Counted from the first letter of the stretch, positions 1 through 7,244 are shown. The stretch is 8,960 nt of DNA from an uncultured Flavobacteriales bacterium (GCA_903821715.1 CAIJMB010000165.1:1-8960), one strand, 5' to 3'. The notes: generated by a model from the sequence alone, not told the origin. Numbers and translations are program-made.

Positions 1-301
1 AGTCGATGGCGCTGGCTTTGAAGGCGCGGAGCGCGTAGCTGTCGTGGGCGGTGACGACGATGACGGCTCCGGACCACTCCGGATCGTCGGTCGAAAGGCG
101 CTCGAGGAGGTCAAAACCGAGTTCCCCGGTGAGGTGCACGTCGAGAAAGAGAAGGTCGGGCTTGTGGCCGAGCAGCAACTCCCAGGCTTCGTCGACCGTA
201 GACGCCTCGAGCACTTCGCGCACTTGGGGGCAGAACAAATCCAGTTTGCCGCGCAGCGCCTTGCGGCTGGGGGCTTCGTCGTCGAGTAAAAGGGCCTTCA
301 T
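1..301 (-). CDS. Response regulator, receiver domain (partial, C-terminus beyond left edge)
   Basis: This is the N-terminal 100 residues of a two-component response regulator; the rest lies left of the window. The protein starts MKALLLDDEAP, giving the acidic pair D7/D8 that binds Mg2+. The phosphoacceptor is D54 in LFLDVHL, and T84 in VVTAHDSYAL is the conserved switch Thr, followed by A93-F94 and a segment ending AID at the cut. The conserved Lys that should follow is off the edge. The ATG at 301 lies 15 bp after the stop of the upstream kinase, so the two are almost certainly one operon and a cognate pair. Regulators beside LytS-type kinases usually carry a LytTR DNA-binding domain. That is expected here but cannot be seen, since no output domain lies in the window. 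The receiver call is firm; the LytTR subtype is inference. Confidence 0.93.
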   Translation of the reverse strand, partial: MKALLLDDEAPSRKALRGKLDLFCPQVREVLEASTVDEAWELLLGHKPDLLFLDVHLTGELGFDLLERLSTDDPEWSGAVIVVTAHDSYALRAFKASAID

Positions 302-316
302 CAATGCGAACTTAAC

Positions 317-2677
317 CTATGCGCCCCAGACTTCGTCCTTCGGGAGCGCAAGGATGACGCGCGTTCCCTCATTGAGGTCGTCAACCGAAAGCGTGTAGGC
401 CTTACCGCTGGCCTCTGCGAGGGCCTTGAGTCGGTTTTCAAGAATTCGGGTCGCCATGGAGCGTTTGTGGCCTTCGTCTCCGGTGCGTTGGGCGGAGGCC
501 GCGGCGCGGCCGATTCCGTTGTCTTCAACCTCGATTCGGATGCGGTCCGGCTCAACAGACTGCAGCACGCGCAGCGTGAGGCATCCGCGCCGACCCTGCA
601 GTGGCCTCAACCCGTGCAAGATGGCGTTCTCAACCAAGGGCTGCAAGAGCATGGGCGGAACCGACAATTCGCTCGCATCCAAGGACTCATCTACCTCGCT
701 CACGAAGTCAAAGCTTTGGTCAAAGCGCATTTGCTCTAGGGCGATGTAGTGCGCCAAGGCGCCGAGTTCGTCGTGCAGCGGAACCCGCTCTTGGTCCGCC
801 TTCTCAAGGGTGTAGCGCATCAAGCGCGCAAAGCGATTGAGGTACTGCACGGCCTCGCGGGGCTTTTGCTCCATCACGAACGACGAAATCGACTCCAGCG
901 CATTAAACGTGAAGTGCGGATTCATTTGCAGGCGCAGCGCCATGCGCTCCAGCTCGGACTTCTCGGCAGCCCACTTCTTAGCCTCCCGATGGCGGCGCAG
1001 CACGATGAGCGCCAGGCCCAACCCGGATCCGGCCAATACGAGAAGTCCCGGAACCAAGTAGCGCGGCTGTCCCCACCACGGACGCGGAATCCGAATTGTA
1101 AGTACGTGCCGCGGAACCCCATCGATTTCTACCGTATGCCGGCCTGAAGACAACCCCGAAAGGGCGATGCTGCGCGCCACTCCAAGGTCAATCCATTCGC
1201 CTTGGTTGAGTCGGTAGCGCAGGACTTGGCGCTCGGCGCCAGGGGTTCCGTGCCGCAGCAAGCGAAGCAGGACGTTGGATCCGCGTTGCCCCGAAGCGAC
1301 GTCCCAAGACCGCAGCACCCAACGCGGCGTGGGCGCGGTCGCCACCGCTCGGCCCGGAGCCCACGCCCAGATTCCGCGCTCCCCCCAAACCCATTGGTAA
1401 CCTTGCTCGTTCCAGCTTCGGGGCTGCAACAGATTTGAAGGTTTCGCACATGGGGTGAACGAGGACCCGTTCCACTTGAGCCACCCCGAGGTGGTTTCGA
1501 GCACGGGAATTTGATCTGAGAAACCAGCGCGAAGCACCCATTCGTTGACCACAGGCCTCCATTCGCGCCCGTTCCAGGACCGCGCTCCAAACTCGCCATA
1601 CAGCAGCCACTTGGCGCGTCCGAGCTCGGCGATTCCGCTGGGGACTCCGCCCTTGGGCAAGGGGAGTTTGGTGAGGCTGCGCGGCCCGAGAATTTGGAGT
1701 CCTCGGCTGCCCAGCACGACGAGGCTGTCGGGACCGAGGTGCGCGACCGAGGTGATGCGGCCCACATTAAACGAAGCGGTGCGCACATCGTACCACTGCT
1801 CGGGCTTCGGCAGGCGTACCACGCCGTCGGACTGGGGTAGCAATAGGCCTCCGTTGCCGTCCAACGCGAGGGTTTGGGCGCGGTCCAACGGGCTTCCGTT
1901 CAGGGCGTAGAGTGGTCGCGTCACCCCCTGATCAACCCAGTACAATCCGTCGGCATTCACGGCCCACCACGCGGATTCTTTTTCGGCCGGAACCCAGTGC
2001 CAATCTGCCGAACGGCCCGACGACACCCACTTCCAGCCCCCTTCGCTCAAGCGAGAAAGTCCCGAGTCGGTGACCGCCCACAAGCCTTCAGAGTCAATTG
2101 CTGCCGATGCCACAGGTTGGTCCGTTGCAAGCGTCCAGATTCCCGATCGCCCTCGAACCCAGAGTCCGTGCTCGCTGCACACCCACCAGGTAGAACTGCG
2201 GCGCCCAAATTGAGTGGCACCCCGAAGTTCCAGTCCTTGAACTACCTGAAAGCTACCACCCGGAATCCGAAGGTAGAGGCGATTCTGCTGGAGGGCCCAC
2301 ACACTGTCTCTATTCGATGTCACGTCGACCACCGGCCCTGAAACCTGGGGCACCGGGACCGCCGACCGATCCAAACTCACAAAGCGCAGGCCTTCGCTGG
2401 TGGCGGCAAACGCCCCGCGGTCTGCTGGAGCCACCGCGAGGACGATGGGGGGAACGTCGCCAAATTCCGTGGTGTAGACCGCGTCTCCGTCGAAGCGAAC
2501 CACTCCCTCGTCGAGGGTTGCCATCCACCACTGTCCGTCAGAGTCCACCGCCAAGTCCAGCACTTGCAGCCCGCGAAGCTGCGGATCGGTGGCGCGTACT
2601 TCTACGGCAAAAGACAGACTTTGCGCGCCCAACACAGACGCTATTGCGCAAAAAAGTCCAGTGAGTGCACGCCGCAT
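317..2677 (-). CDS. LytS/YehU-type sensor histidine kinase with periplasmic beta-propeller
   Basis: A 786-residue membrane sensor kinase (numbered from the ATG at 2677). It has a signal peptide (MRRALTGLFCAIASVLGAQ), then about 430 residues of repeated propeller blades of Reg_prop type, such as AVDSDGQWWMATLDEGVVRF and SAAIDSEGLWAVTDSGLSRL. A Y_Y_Y-like beta domain follows at about 473-528, then one membrane span at about 540-560. The cytoplasmic kinase belongs to the His_kinase/LytS family: H-box LQMNPHFTFN with phosphoacceptor H588, N-box LLQPLVENAILHG with N684, and DNGIG at 719-723. The usual MNPHFLFN is MNPHFTFN here. It autophosphorylates and should pass phosphate to the adjacent regulator. 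The frame stays open to a GTG at 2719, but the ATG at 2677 gives a proper signal peptide and places the 12-bp palindrome in the promoter region rather than in coding sequence. The ligand is unknown. Confidence 0.92.
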   Translation of the reverse strand: MRRALTGLFCAIASVLGAQSLSFAVEVRATDPQLRGLQVLDLAVDSDGQWWMATLDEGVVRFDGDAVYTTEFGDVPPIVLAVAPADRGAFAATSEGLRFVSLDRSAVPVPQVSGPVVDVTSNRDSVWALQQNRLYLRIPGGSFQVVQGLELRGATQFGRRSSTWWVCSEHGLWVRGRSGIWTLATDQPVASAAIDSEGLWAVTDSGLSRLSEGGWKWVSSGRSADWHWVPAEKESAWWAVNADGLYWVDQGVTRPLYALNGSPLDRAQTLALDGNGGLLLPQSDGVVRLPKPEQWYDVRTASFNVGRITSVAHLGPDSLVVLGSRGLQILGPRSLTKLPLPKGGVPSGIAELGRAKWLLYGEFGARSWNGREWRPVVNEWVLRAGFSDQIPVLETTSGWLKWNGSSFTPCAKPSNLLQPRSWNEQGYQWVWGERGIWAWAPGRAVATAPTPRWVLRSWDVASGQRGSNVLLRLLRHGTPGAERQVLRYRLNQGEWIDLGVARSIALSGLSSGRHTVEIDGVPRHVLTIRIPRPWWGQPRYLVPGLLVLAGSGLGLALIVLRRHREAKKWAAEKSELERMALRLQMNPHFTFNALESISSFVMEQKPREAVQYLNRFARLMRYTLEKADQERVPLHDELGALAHYIALEQMRFDQSFDFVSEVDESLDASELSVPPMLLQPLVENAILHGLRPLQGRRGCLTLRVLQSVEPDRIRIEVEDNGIGRAAASAQRTGDEGHKRSMATRILENRLKALAEASGKAYTLSVDDLNEGTRVILALPKDEVWGA

Positions 2678-2700
2678 GCGGCGAAGGTAGGCCGCATCCC

Positions 2701-2714
2701 GAAACTTACGTGTG
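2701..2714. promoter_or_regulatory. Possible opposed Bacteroidota -7 elements in divergent spacer
   Basis: On the minus strand, 2708-2701 reads TAAGTTTC. On the plus strand, 2707-2714 reads TACGTGTG. Each is one mismatch from the Bacteroidota consensus TAnnTTTG. The minus element would start transcription about 20 nt before the kinase ATG. I found no convincing TTTG -33 element at the right spacing for either, so this is weak. Confidence 0.2.
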
Positions 2715-2720
2715 CACACG
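2709..2720. promoter_or_regulatory. Perfect 12-bp palindrome, candidate operator
   Basis: CGTGTGCACACG is a perfect inverted repeat. Its centre is about 38 bp from the kinase ATG (2677) and about 40 bp from the ATG of the divergent secreted-protein gene (2755), so it sits almost midway and overlaps the possible -7 element for the plus strand. This suits a regulator site serving both directions. It does not look like the direct-repeat boxes bound by LytTR regulators, so the cognate regulator may not be its ligand. Function is inferred from symmetry and position only. Confidence 0.3.
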
Positions 2721-2754
2721 GCTTTAGGTCGGCCAGTTCTGCCAGCTTCGCAGC

Positions 2755-3348
2755 ATGAAACAGGCCTGCCTCTTTATCGCCTTCTGCTGGGGTCCCATGG
2801 TTCAGGGCCAGCTGCAGCTTGACCCCTGGCTGCACAGCCTGCAGCACCGGCCGTTGGCGGCCTGGATCGAGCATTCGGGTCCCCAACCCGGGCTTACCCA
2901 AGCCGTGGCTTGGGGTCGCTACGATCGCCTCTCGGGCGGAATTTCTTGGAATGTCCTTGGCCCCCAAGCTTGGATTATGTCTGAAATTCCCGTTCGCAGC
3001 ACGACAGACCTTGCTTTTGGCCTAGGATGGGACGGACTTCGCCCTCAAATCCTCACCCGCGCACATTCTGGCCCGTGGGTGCTTGCTGCCCTTCCACTGA
3101 GCGGAACCTGGTCCGCCACCTGGCGCCAGCGCCAAACCTCTGGTTGGATCTTTACTGCCCACATCGAACAGAACGTGATCGCCCTGCGCACCGAATGGAC
3201 CGTGGGCATTGAGCGCGACCAGCTCGCCCTTTACGCTAGCTCGCTCGGGCGCTGGCGTGCCGTGCTCAACCACCGATCCCTGCGCATCGCCGTGGGCGGA
3301 GGCCGCACAAGCTGGTCGTCGGTTGGCTACGCAACGCCCGCCCCATGA
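2755..3348 (+). CDS. Trp-rich secreted protein of unknown function
   Basis: I do not recognise this 197-residue protein. It opens with a signal peptide (MKQACLFIAFCWGPMVQG, probable cleavage before QLQ, as is common in Bacteroidota exports), so it is likely periplasmic or outer-membrane. The mature part is rich in aromatic residues, about 14 Trp in 197, in short alternating stretches such as GGISWNVLG, WVLAALPLSG and GWIFTAHIE, which suggests an all-beta fold. No catalytic motif is visible, and the only cysteines (C5, C11) are in the signal peptide. Its stop overlaps the start of the next gene (ATGA, 4 bp), so the two are translationally coupled and probably act together. It is divergent from the sensor kinase across a short spacer and may share control with it. 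The ATG at 2755 is chosen because it begins the signal peptide. Confidence 0.75.
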   Translation: MKQACLFIAFCWGPMVQGQLQLDPWLHSLQHRPLAAWIEHSGPQPGLTQAVAWGRYDRLSGGISWNVLGPQAWIMSEIPVRSTTDLAFGLGWDGLRPQILTRAHSGPWVLAALPLSGTWSATWRQRQTSGWIFTAHIEQNVIALRTEWTVGIERDQLALYASSLGRWRAVLNHRSLRIAVGGGRTSWSSVGYATPAP

Positions 3349-4847
3349 AGGCGCAGTGGCTTGTTGTCCTTGGGCTTTGGTCTAAGGCATTGGAGGCGCA
3401 ACCTGTAGTAGGCTTACTTGAGACGCTTCGGATCCTTTCACTGGAACAGCATCCCGAATGGACCGATGCTGAATTGGATTCGGCCTATGCCGCGTGGACC
3501 CAATGGACCGTGGTGGGTGCCCCCCGCGAAGCGGGGGCACTCAGCTTTATTGCGCCCCCGCAGCAGTTTCAGCTCGAAATCTACCAGTCCCAGTTTGGAT
3601 GGCCCCGCGACAGCACCGAGTGGCGCGCTATTCCCCTCACCTCAACCCAGCGCGAAGCACTTCAGGCCCTGTACCACGGGGTGCGGGCTGCGCCAGCAGG
3701 CCGCATCCTTCGCGGGCCCATCGATCCCTCGCTCAACCTGGGCTGGTCCTGTTCGGGCTGCTCCCCATCCAACGCGCACCGCGGAACCCGCCTCGGCCTC
3801 ACCAGCTCCGCCGCGAGTGTGTACGCCCAACCATGGTCCTCCCCAACATGGACGCTGCGCAGTCCGTCGGACTATCCCGTTCGCCTATGGGCCGGACCCC
3901 GTTCGGTAGCCGTGGGGATTCGTCCGGCGATGCTTCCACGCCGTGGCCCACGTGGTTTGGGGGATTTTGAAGCATTCAGATCCTCGAAATCTACAAGCCT
4001 GATGCGGAAGTTCGTTGACCAAGCCGTGCTGGGGCGTGACTCTTCGGGAGTCTGGTTCGGCGACCTGTCCCTGCGATCTGCCTACGTCGGAGTGAAAGCG
4101 GGCGTGAGTTCTCGGGGTTGGACGGAGCTGTCCGCGACGTGGTACGGGCCCGGTGGGCTTCTTGTGGCGGTTCAGCGCGAATGGGTTCCGGCGGGAGCTG
4201 GATCGGGTGATGGAGCACGGCCGGGGGCTGGAGAAAGGCCGGGAGCCGGCGAAAGGCCGGGGGCCGGCGCCACGGTGTGGCGCCCGCTGCGCGGGAACCG
4301 CGCTACAGCGGCGTTGCCGCTGTGGGCCGGCCGTCTCACCATTCAAAACACCACTACCGGCCCATCAGCCGCGTGGGCTGACCGAAGGCGTACCGTAGTT
4401 TGGTATCCGGGTCAACTCAATTTGGGGATCCGCAGTGAACAAGACCCGTGGAACCCCAAAGCGGCCGTCAGCCTGCGAAGCCACCTCTACCTCGGGCGAG
4501 CCCAAGGCGCCTCGGTCCAGCTCCGCTGGCCCTCGGGCCCCTTCACTACAGATCTAGGAATCGCAGGAATCACCATCAGCGAATCCCAACCCAACGTCTT
4601 GGAACGCCTCCTGGATGGAAACCTAAGCTTTACCTCAATTGAAAATCCTAACTCAATTTCGCCACAAACCAATGCCACTGTGCTCCCCCGTGCCACCGGC
4701 CCCATGACCCTTTGGCGACCGGGCTGGACCGCAGAAGCCGCCCTCACCTACACCAAAAACCTCACCCGAATGAGCGCCCGAATCCGTCGATCGCCAAGTG
4801 GCTGGAGCGGCAGCATTCGCGCACAACTTCCCCTTCAAAATTGGTAA
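3345..4847 (+). CDS. Trp-rich probable outer-membrane protein, unknown function
   Basis: A 500-residue exported protein with signal peptide MKAQWLVVLGLWSKALEA and likely cleavage before QPVVG. Residues about 20-120 are predicted helical and contain STEWRAIPLTSTQREALQAL. This segment resembles in pattern the degenerate helix-hairpin-helix repeats of a Bacteroidota exported-protein family (x-E-xxx-[IL]-P-[FL]-[LT]-xx-Q), but that is a weak inference. A lone CSGC pair lies near residue 136. The remainder is beta-rich with about 25 Trp, and the protein ends in an aromatic residue (LPLQNW), as outer-membrane barrels often do. A low-complexity Gly/Pro linker with three RPGAGE-type repeats lies at about residues 292-309. 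The start overlaps the stop of the preceding gene by 4 bp. I cannot assign a function. Exported: confident; barrel: moderate. Confidence 0.72.
   Translation: MKAQWLVVLGLWSKALEAQPVVGLLETLRILSLEQHPEWTDAELDSAYAAWTQWTVVGAPREAGALSFIAPPQQFQLEIYQSQFGWPRDSTEWRAIPLTSTQREALQALYHGVRAAPAGRILRGPIDPSLNLGWSCSGCSPSNAHRGTRLGLTSSAASVYAQPWSSPTWTLRSPSDYPVRLWAGPRSVAVGIRPAMLPRRGPRGLGDFEAFRSSKSTSLMRKFVDQAVLGRDSSGVWFGDLSLRSAYVGVKAGVSSRGWTELSATWYGPGGLLVAVQREWVPAGAGSGDGARPGAGERPGAGERPGAGATVWRPLRGNRATAALPLWAGRLTIQNTTTGPSAAWADRRRTVVWYPGQLNLGIRSEQDPWNPKAAVSLRSHLYLGRAQGASVQLRWPSGPFTTDLGIAGITISESQPNVLERLLDGNLSFTSIENPNSISPQTNATVLPRATGPMTLWRPGWTAEAALTYTKNLTRMSARIRRSPSGWSGSIRAQLPLQNW
4218..4271 (+). repeat. In-frame 18-bp tandem repeat (three copies) coding R-P-G-A-G-[EA]
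   Basis: Three consecutive 18-bp units (4218-4235, 4236-4253, 4254-4271) encode RPGAGE, RPGAGE and RPGAGA inside the 500-residue secreted protein. The copies differ mainly at third codon positions (GGG/GGA, GCT/GCC, GGA/GGC), so they have diverged under protein-level constraint or are not very recent. As 18 bp is a multiple of three, changes in copy number keep the frame. It likely forms a flexible linker or surface loop. Confidence 0.85.
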
Positions 4848-4926
4848 CTAGCTACCTGCCGCTAGCAATCAGAAACCAGTAGCAAGAAAACCAGAAACTA
4901 GAAACAAGCCACGAGAAGCAAGAAAA
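4848..4926. repeat. Degenerate short-word region after the secreted-protein gene
   Basis: No gene is visible. The stretch is made of overlapping, degenerate words: CTAGCTAC, CTAGCAA (4862-4868), then A-rich words such as AGAAACCAG, AAACCAGAAAC and AGAAGCAAG. The plus strand is strongly purine-biased. It joins without a break the cleaner tandem repeats that follow, and its first 12 bases (4844-4855) include the TAA stop of the upstream gene. No clear hairpin with a T-tract was seen, so it is not an obvious intrinsic terminator. Confidence 0.6.
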
Positions 4927-5037
4927 GCCAACGAGCCAACCTTGCTAATCTTGCTACCTGGCCAACGAGCCAACCTTGCTAATCTTGCTAACTGGCCAAC
5001 GAGCCAACCTTGCTAATCTTGCTAATCTTGCTAACTG
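4927..5037. repeat. Tandem repeat, three units of 34-43 bp
   Basis: Units lie at 4927-4960, 4961-4994 and 4995-5037. Each begins GCCAACGAGCCAACC and ends CTTGCTA[AC]CTG. Units 1 and 2 differ at a single base. Unit 3 carries one additional 9-bp copy of the internal AATCTTGCT word. The unit is itself built of 8-9 bp words, so the array seems to have grown by slippage at two scales. It lies between convergent genes (the secreted-protein gene and aroA). Confidence 0.9.
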
Positions 5038-5067
5038 GTTAACTGGCTAACTGGCTAACTGGCTAAC
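5030..5067. repeat. 8-bp tandem repeat overlapping the aroA stop codon
   Basis: Units of GCTAACTG or GTTAACTG run at 5030-5037, 5038-5045, 5046-5053 and 5054-5061, followed by a partial GCTAAC (5062-5067). The TAG stop of aroA (5063-5065 on the minus strand) is part of the last partial unit. Read in the aroA direction, the array is a series of AGTTAGCC words directly after the coding sequence. Confidence 0.9.
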
Positions 5068-6178
5068 GAAACGCCCCAAACTCCTCCCAAAATTCCGGAA
5101 ACGATTTGGACACGGCCTCGCTTCCGTGAATGTGCACGGGGAACCGAAGCGAAACCAGTGCCGCGCAAAAGGCCATGCGATGGTCGCCGAGGCAGTCCAA
5201 TTCGAGCTCAGATGGCTGAACCGCAGAATCAGAAACCTCCCACTGGATCCAATCTGAACCTTGAGTAACCGAACATCCAAGAAGGCGAAGCCAGTCTGCG
5301 GTAGCATCCAAACGTGGAGATTCTTTGGCGTTGAGGGTGTGGAGGCCTGAGGCGGTTCCGCCCCGCCCGAGGAGTGTGGCAGAGATAATAGCCGGCATCG
5401 CCAAGTCTGGCTGCGCCCCAAAATCCACTGTCCATGGACCGGCCAAGGGCACCGCAGGTTCCGCCACGATGCCCTCAGGCGTCGAACTCAGTGCAAAACC
5501 AAGCTCTGCACCCCATTGGCCGCATACCACATCGCCTTGAACGCTTTCAAGCGTGAGGCCCGACAAAAGGACCGAACGTCTGCTCAAACCGACGGCGGCG
5601 CAGAACACAAAGGCCGCAGACCAGTCCCGCTCCGGTGGCCACCCCAATGAGGTGTGGGCCGCGAGCTGGTAACTCATGGCTAAATATGGCGGGCTGGACA
5701 CCCCAAAGGACGTCACTACATTCAGATTCGGAGCCGCAACCGAAGCCACAAGCACCAGGGCAGAGGCGAACTGTGAACTCTCGCGGGCATCCACCTCGAC
5801 TTCGCCCGACGGCCATTGAACGCCCTGTATTCGCCAACCCTCGGGGACCGCGTCGATCGAGGCACCCAGGCGACGAAGGGCCTCGACCAACGGAGTGATG
5901 GGGCGTTCGCGCATCCGAGCGTCGCCGCACAAAACTACCTCAGCGCCGGGCTGGGCGGCCCAGTAGGCCATTCCGAATCGGTAGGCGGTTCCGGCCGGGC
6001 CCGCATCGGCACGCCGAACCCCATCGAGGCCAACTGGAGCTTTGAGCACCCGAAGCATCGCGTGCATGTCGTCGTTCCAGAGGGAATCGGCCAACGGAAG
6101 TGACTCACCGCGCAGCGCGCGCAACAGCATCACTCGGTTGGCCAAGCTTTTGGCGTACGGAAGCTCAATGCGCCGCAT
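5063..6178 (-). CDS. aroA: 3-phosphoshikimate 1-carboxyvinyltransferase (EPSP synthase)
   Basis: It transfers the enolpyruvyl group of PEP to shikimate 3-phosphate, the sixth step of the shikimate pathway, in the cytoplasm. At 371 residues it is short for the family (usually about 400-430). Catalytic and ligand residues are present: K10 and R15 in LPYAKSLANR, R67 in AGTAYRF, R91 in RMRERP, S134-S135-Q136, D258 in PDLAM, E286 and R289 in KESPRL, D332-H333-R334, and K358 in SKSFPEF. The ATG at 6178 overlaps the end of aroB by 14 bp and places K10 about a dozen residues earlier than K22 of E. coli AroA, so the first beta strand is curtailed. An in-frame ATG at 6211 would add 11 residues (MRQRSPQLGLR), but these do not resemble the family N-terminus. 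The stop lies inside a repeat array. The enzyme identity is firm; the start is moderately sure. Confidence 0.92.
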   Translation of the reverse strand: MRRIELPYAKSLANRVMLLRALRGESLPLADSLWNDDMHAMLRVLKAPVGLDGVRRADAGPAGTAYRFGMAYWAAQPGAEVVLCGDARMRERPITPLVEALRRLGASIDAVPEGWRIQGVQWPSGEVEVDARESSQFASALVLVASVAAPNLNVVTSFGVSSPPYLAMSYQLAAHTSLGWPPERDWSAAFVFCAAVGLSRRSVLLSGLTLESVQGDVVCGQWGAELGFALSSTPEGIVAEPAVPLAGPWTVDFGAQPDLAMPAIISATLLGRGGTASGLHTLNAKESPRLDATADWLRLLGCSVTQGSDWIQWEVSDSAVQPSELELDCLGDHRMAFCAALVSLRFPVHIHGSEAVSKSFPEFWEEFGAFR

Positions 6179-7235
6179 CCGCAATCCAAGCTGTGGTGAA
6201 CGTTGCCTCATCAATACCCAGCACGATTTCAGAAGCGCCCGGCTCAGGACTCCACACGATGCGCAGCTCACCAGCTCGCTTTTTCTTGTCGTGCTGCATC
6301 GCGGCCCACACGGCAGCGGAATCCATGTTCCGCAGCGCATCCAGCTGAAAATCTGCCGCAATTCGGCCTCGAAGCGCGCTGCGCTCGGCGGAACCGGGCT
6401 GACCCAGGGCATCAAGAATTCGCGATTCGATGGATAGTCCAAGCGCTACACAGTCTCCGTGGCCATAATCCAACCCCAGTGCCACCACCATCGACTCGAC
6501 GGCGTGCCCTACGGTATGGCCCATGTTCAGTAGGGCGCGTCGGGTTCCGCGCTCAAAGGGATCAGCGACGACCACTTGGAGCTTGACCTCGGCCGCATCG
6601 CGGACCCAAAAGGGCGCATGGGTCCACGGACCACCGGATACTTCAGTCCATAAGCCGCCGCCCGCAATCCACGCCTGCTTGACGAGTTCAGCCCAACCCT
6701 GAAGCCATTCGCGTTCGGGCAAGGTTTCGAGGGCGCGCACATCGGCAAACACGGGGGCTTCGGGGCGCCAGGTTCCGAGTAAGTTTTTGGTTCCTTCAGA
6801 ATCCACTCCGTTTTTGCCGCCCCAGGCCGCGTCGACCATGGCGAGCAACGATGTCGGAACCAGCACCAGCTCGATTCCGCGCATGTACAGGGTGGCCAAG
6901 AGGCCGGCGAGGTCGCAGACCACGCCTCCGCCCAAAGCAATCAAAAGGGCGCCGCGGTCGGCCCCTTCGTCGCGCAGGCCAAGAGCAAGTTGCTCCACAA
7001 GAGCCAACTCTTTAGAGGCCTCACCTGGCTCAATTTCAAGGATGTGGGCATCGGCCAAGCCCTCGATTTCGGCCATAAAGCGCGGCAGCACGAGCTCGTG
7101 GGTGGTGCTGTCCACCAAAATGTGCACTGAGGTGAAGCGGTCGCCTTCGCGCAACAGCCAGTCATTCAATTCATTCCAAGCTTCAGGCCCTAAGGCACGT
7201 ACGGGATGCAGATTCACAGCACAAAGGTCGAGCAT
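6165..7235 (-). CDS. aroB: 3-dehydroquinate synthase
   Basis: It converts DAHP to 3-dehydroquinate (shikimate pathway step two) using NAD+ and a divalent metal; cytoplasmic. Its 356 residues are normal length. Visible motifs in order: PGEASKEL (70-77); GGGVVCDLAG (102-111) for NAD binding; VPTSLLAMVDAAWGGKNGVD (126-145) with K141; TKN with K150-N151; WAELVK with metal ligand E183 and K186; GHTVGH (239-244) with metal ligand H240 and H244; GHGD with metal ligand H259; and DKKK (316-319) with the C-terminal lysine. Small departures from the common form are GGKNG where GGKTG is usual and VKQ where [IV]KH is usual. The ATG at 7235 is the first start and gives a sensible N-terminus. It overlaps aroA by 14 bp, so the two enzymes are co-translated, and it is divergent from proline dehydrogenase across a 41-bp gap. 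Confidence 0.95.
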   Translation of the reverse strand: MLDLCAVNLHPVRALGPEAWNELNDWLLREGDRFTSVHILVDSTTHELVLPRFMAEIEGLADAHILEIEPGEASKELALVEQLALGLRDEGADRGALLIALGGGVVCDLAGLLATLYMRGIELVLVPTSLLAMVDAAWGGKNGVDSEGTKNLLGTWRPEAPVFADVRALETLPEREWLQGWAELVKQAWIAGGGLWTEVSGGPWTHAPFWVRDAAEVKLQVVVADPFERGTRRALLNMGHTVGHAVESMVVALGLDYGHGDCVALGLSIESRILDALGQPGSAERSALRGRIAADFQLDALRNMDSAAVWAAMQHDKKKRAGELRIVWSPEPGASEIVLGIDEATFTTAWIADAAH

Positions 7236-7244
7236 GCCGCCGTA

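Noticed and set aside
1129..1788. Separate 219-residue minus-strand gene
   Set aside because: It is an overlapping frame inside the kinase propeller with low-complexity, non-family-like sequence.
2678..2719. Longer N-terminus of the sensor kinase from GTG 2719
   Set aside because: The added 14 residues (MCTRKFRDAAYLRR) would precede a clean signal peptide, and the GTG lies inside the palindrome; the ATG at 2677 fits better.
3642..4346. Minus-strand open frames opposite the secreted-protein gene
   Set aside because: High GC makes long antisense frames common; these lack signal peptides, motifs and sensible composition.
4927..5067. CRISPR array
   Set aside because: Units are directly adjacent with no unique spacers, and the internal period is 8-9 bp; no cas genes nearby.
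6179..6442. Upstream extension of the aroA frame to 6442
   Set aside because: The extra sequence is Cys/Arg/Ser-rich, not EPSP-synthase-like, and lies inside aroB; it is a shadow of the aroB coding sequence.
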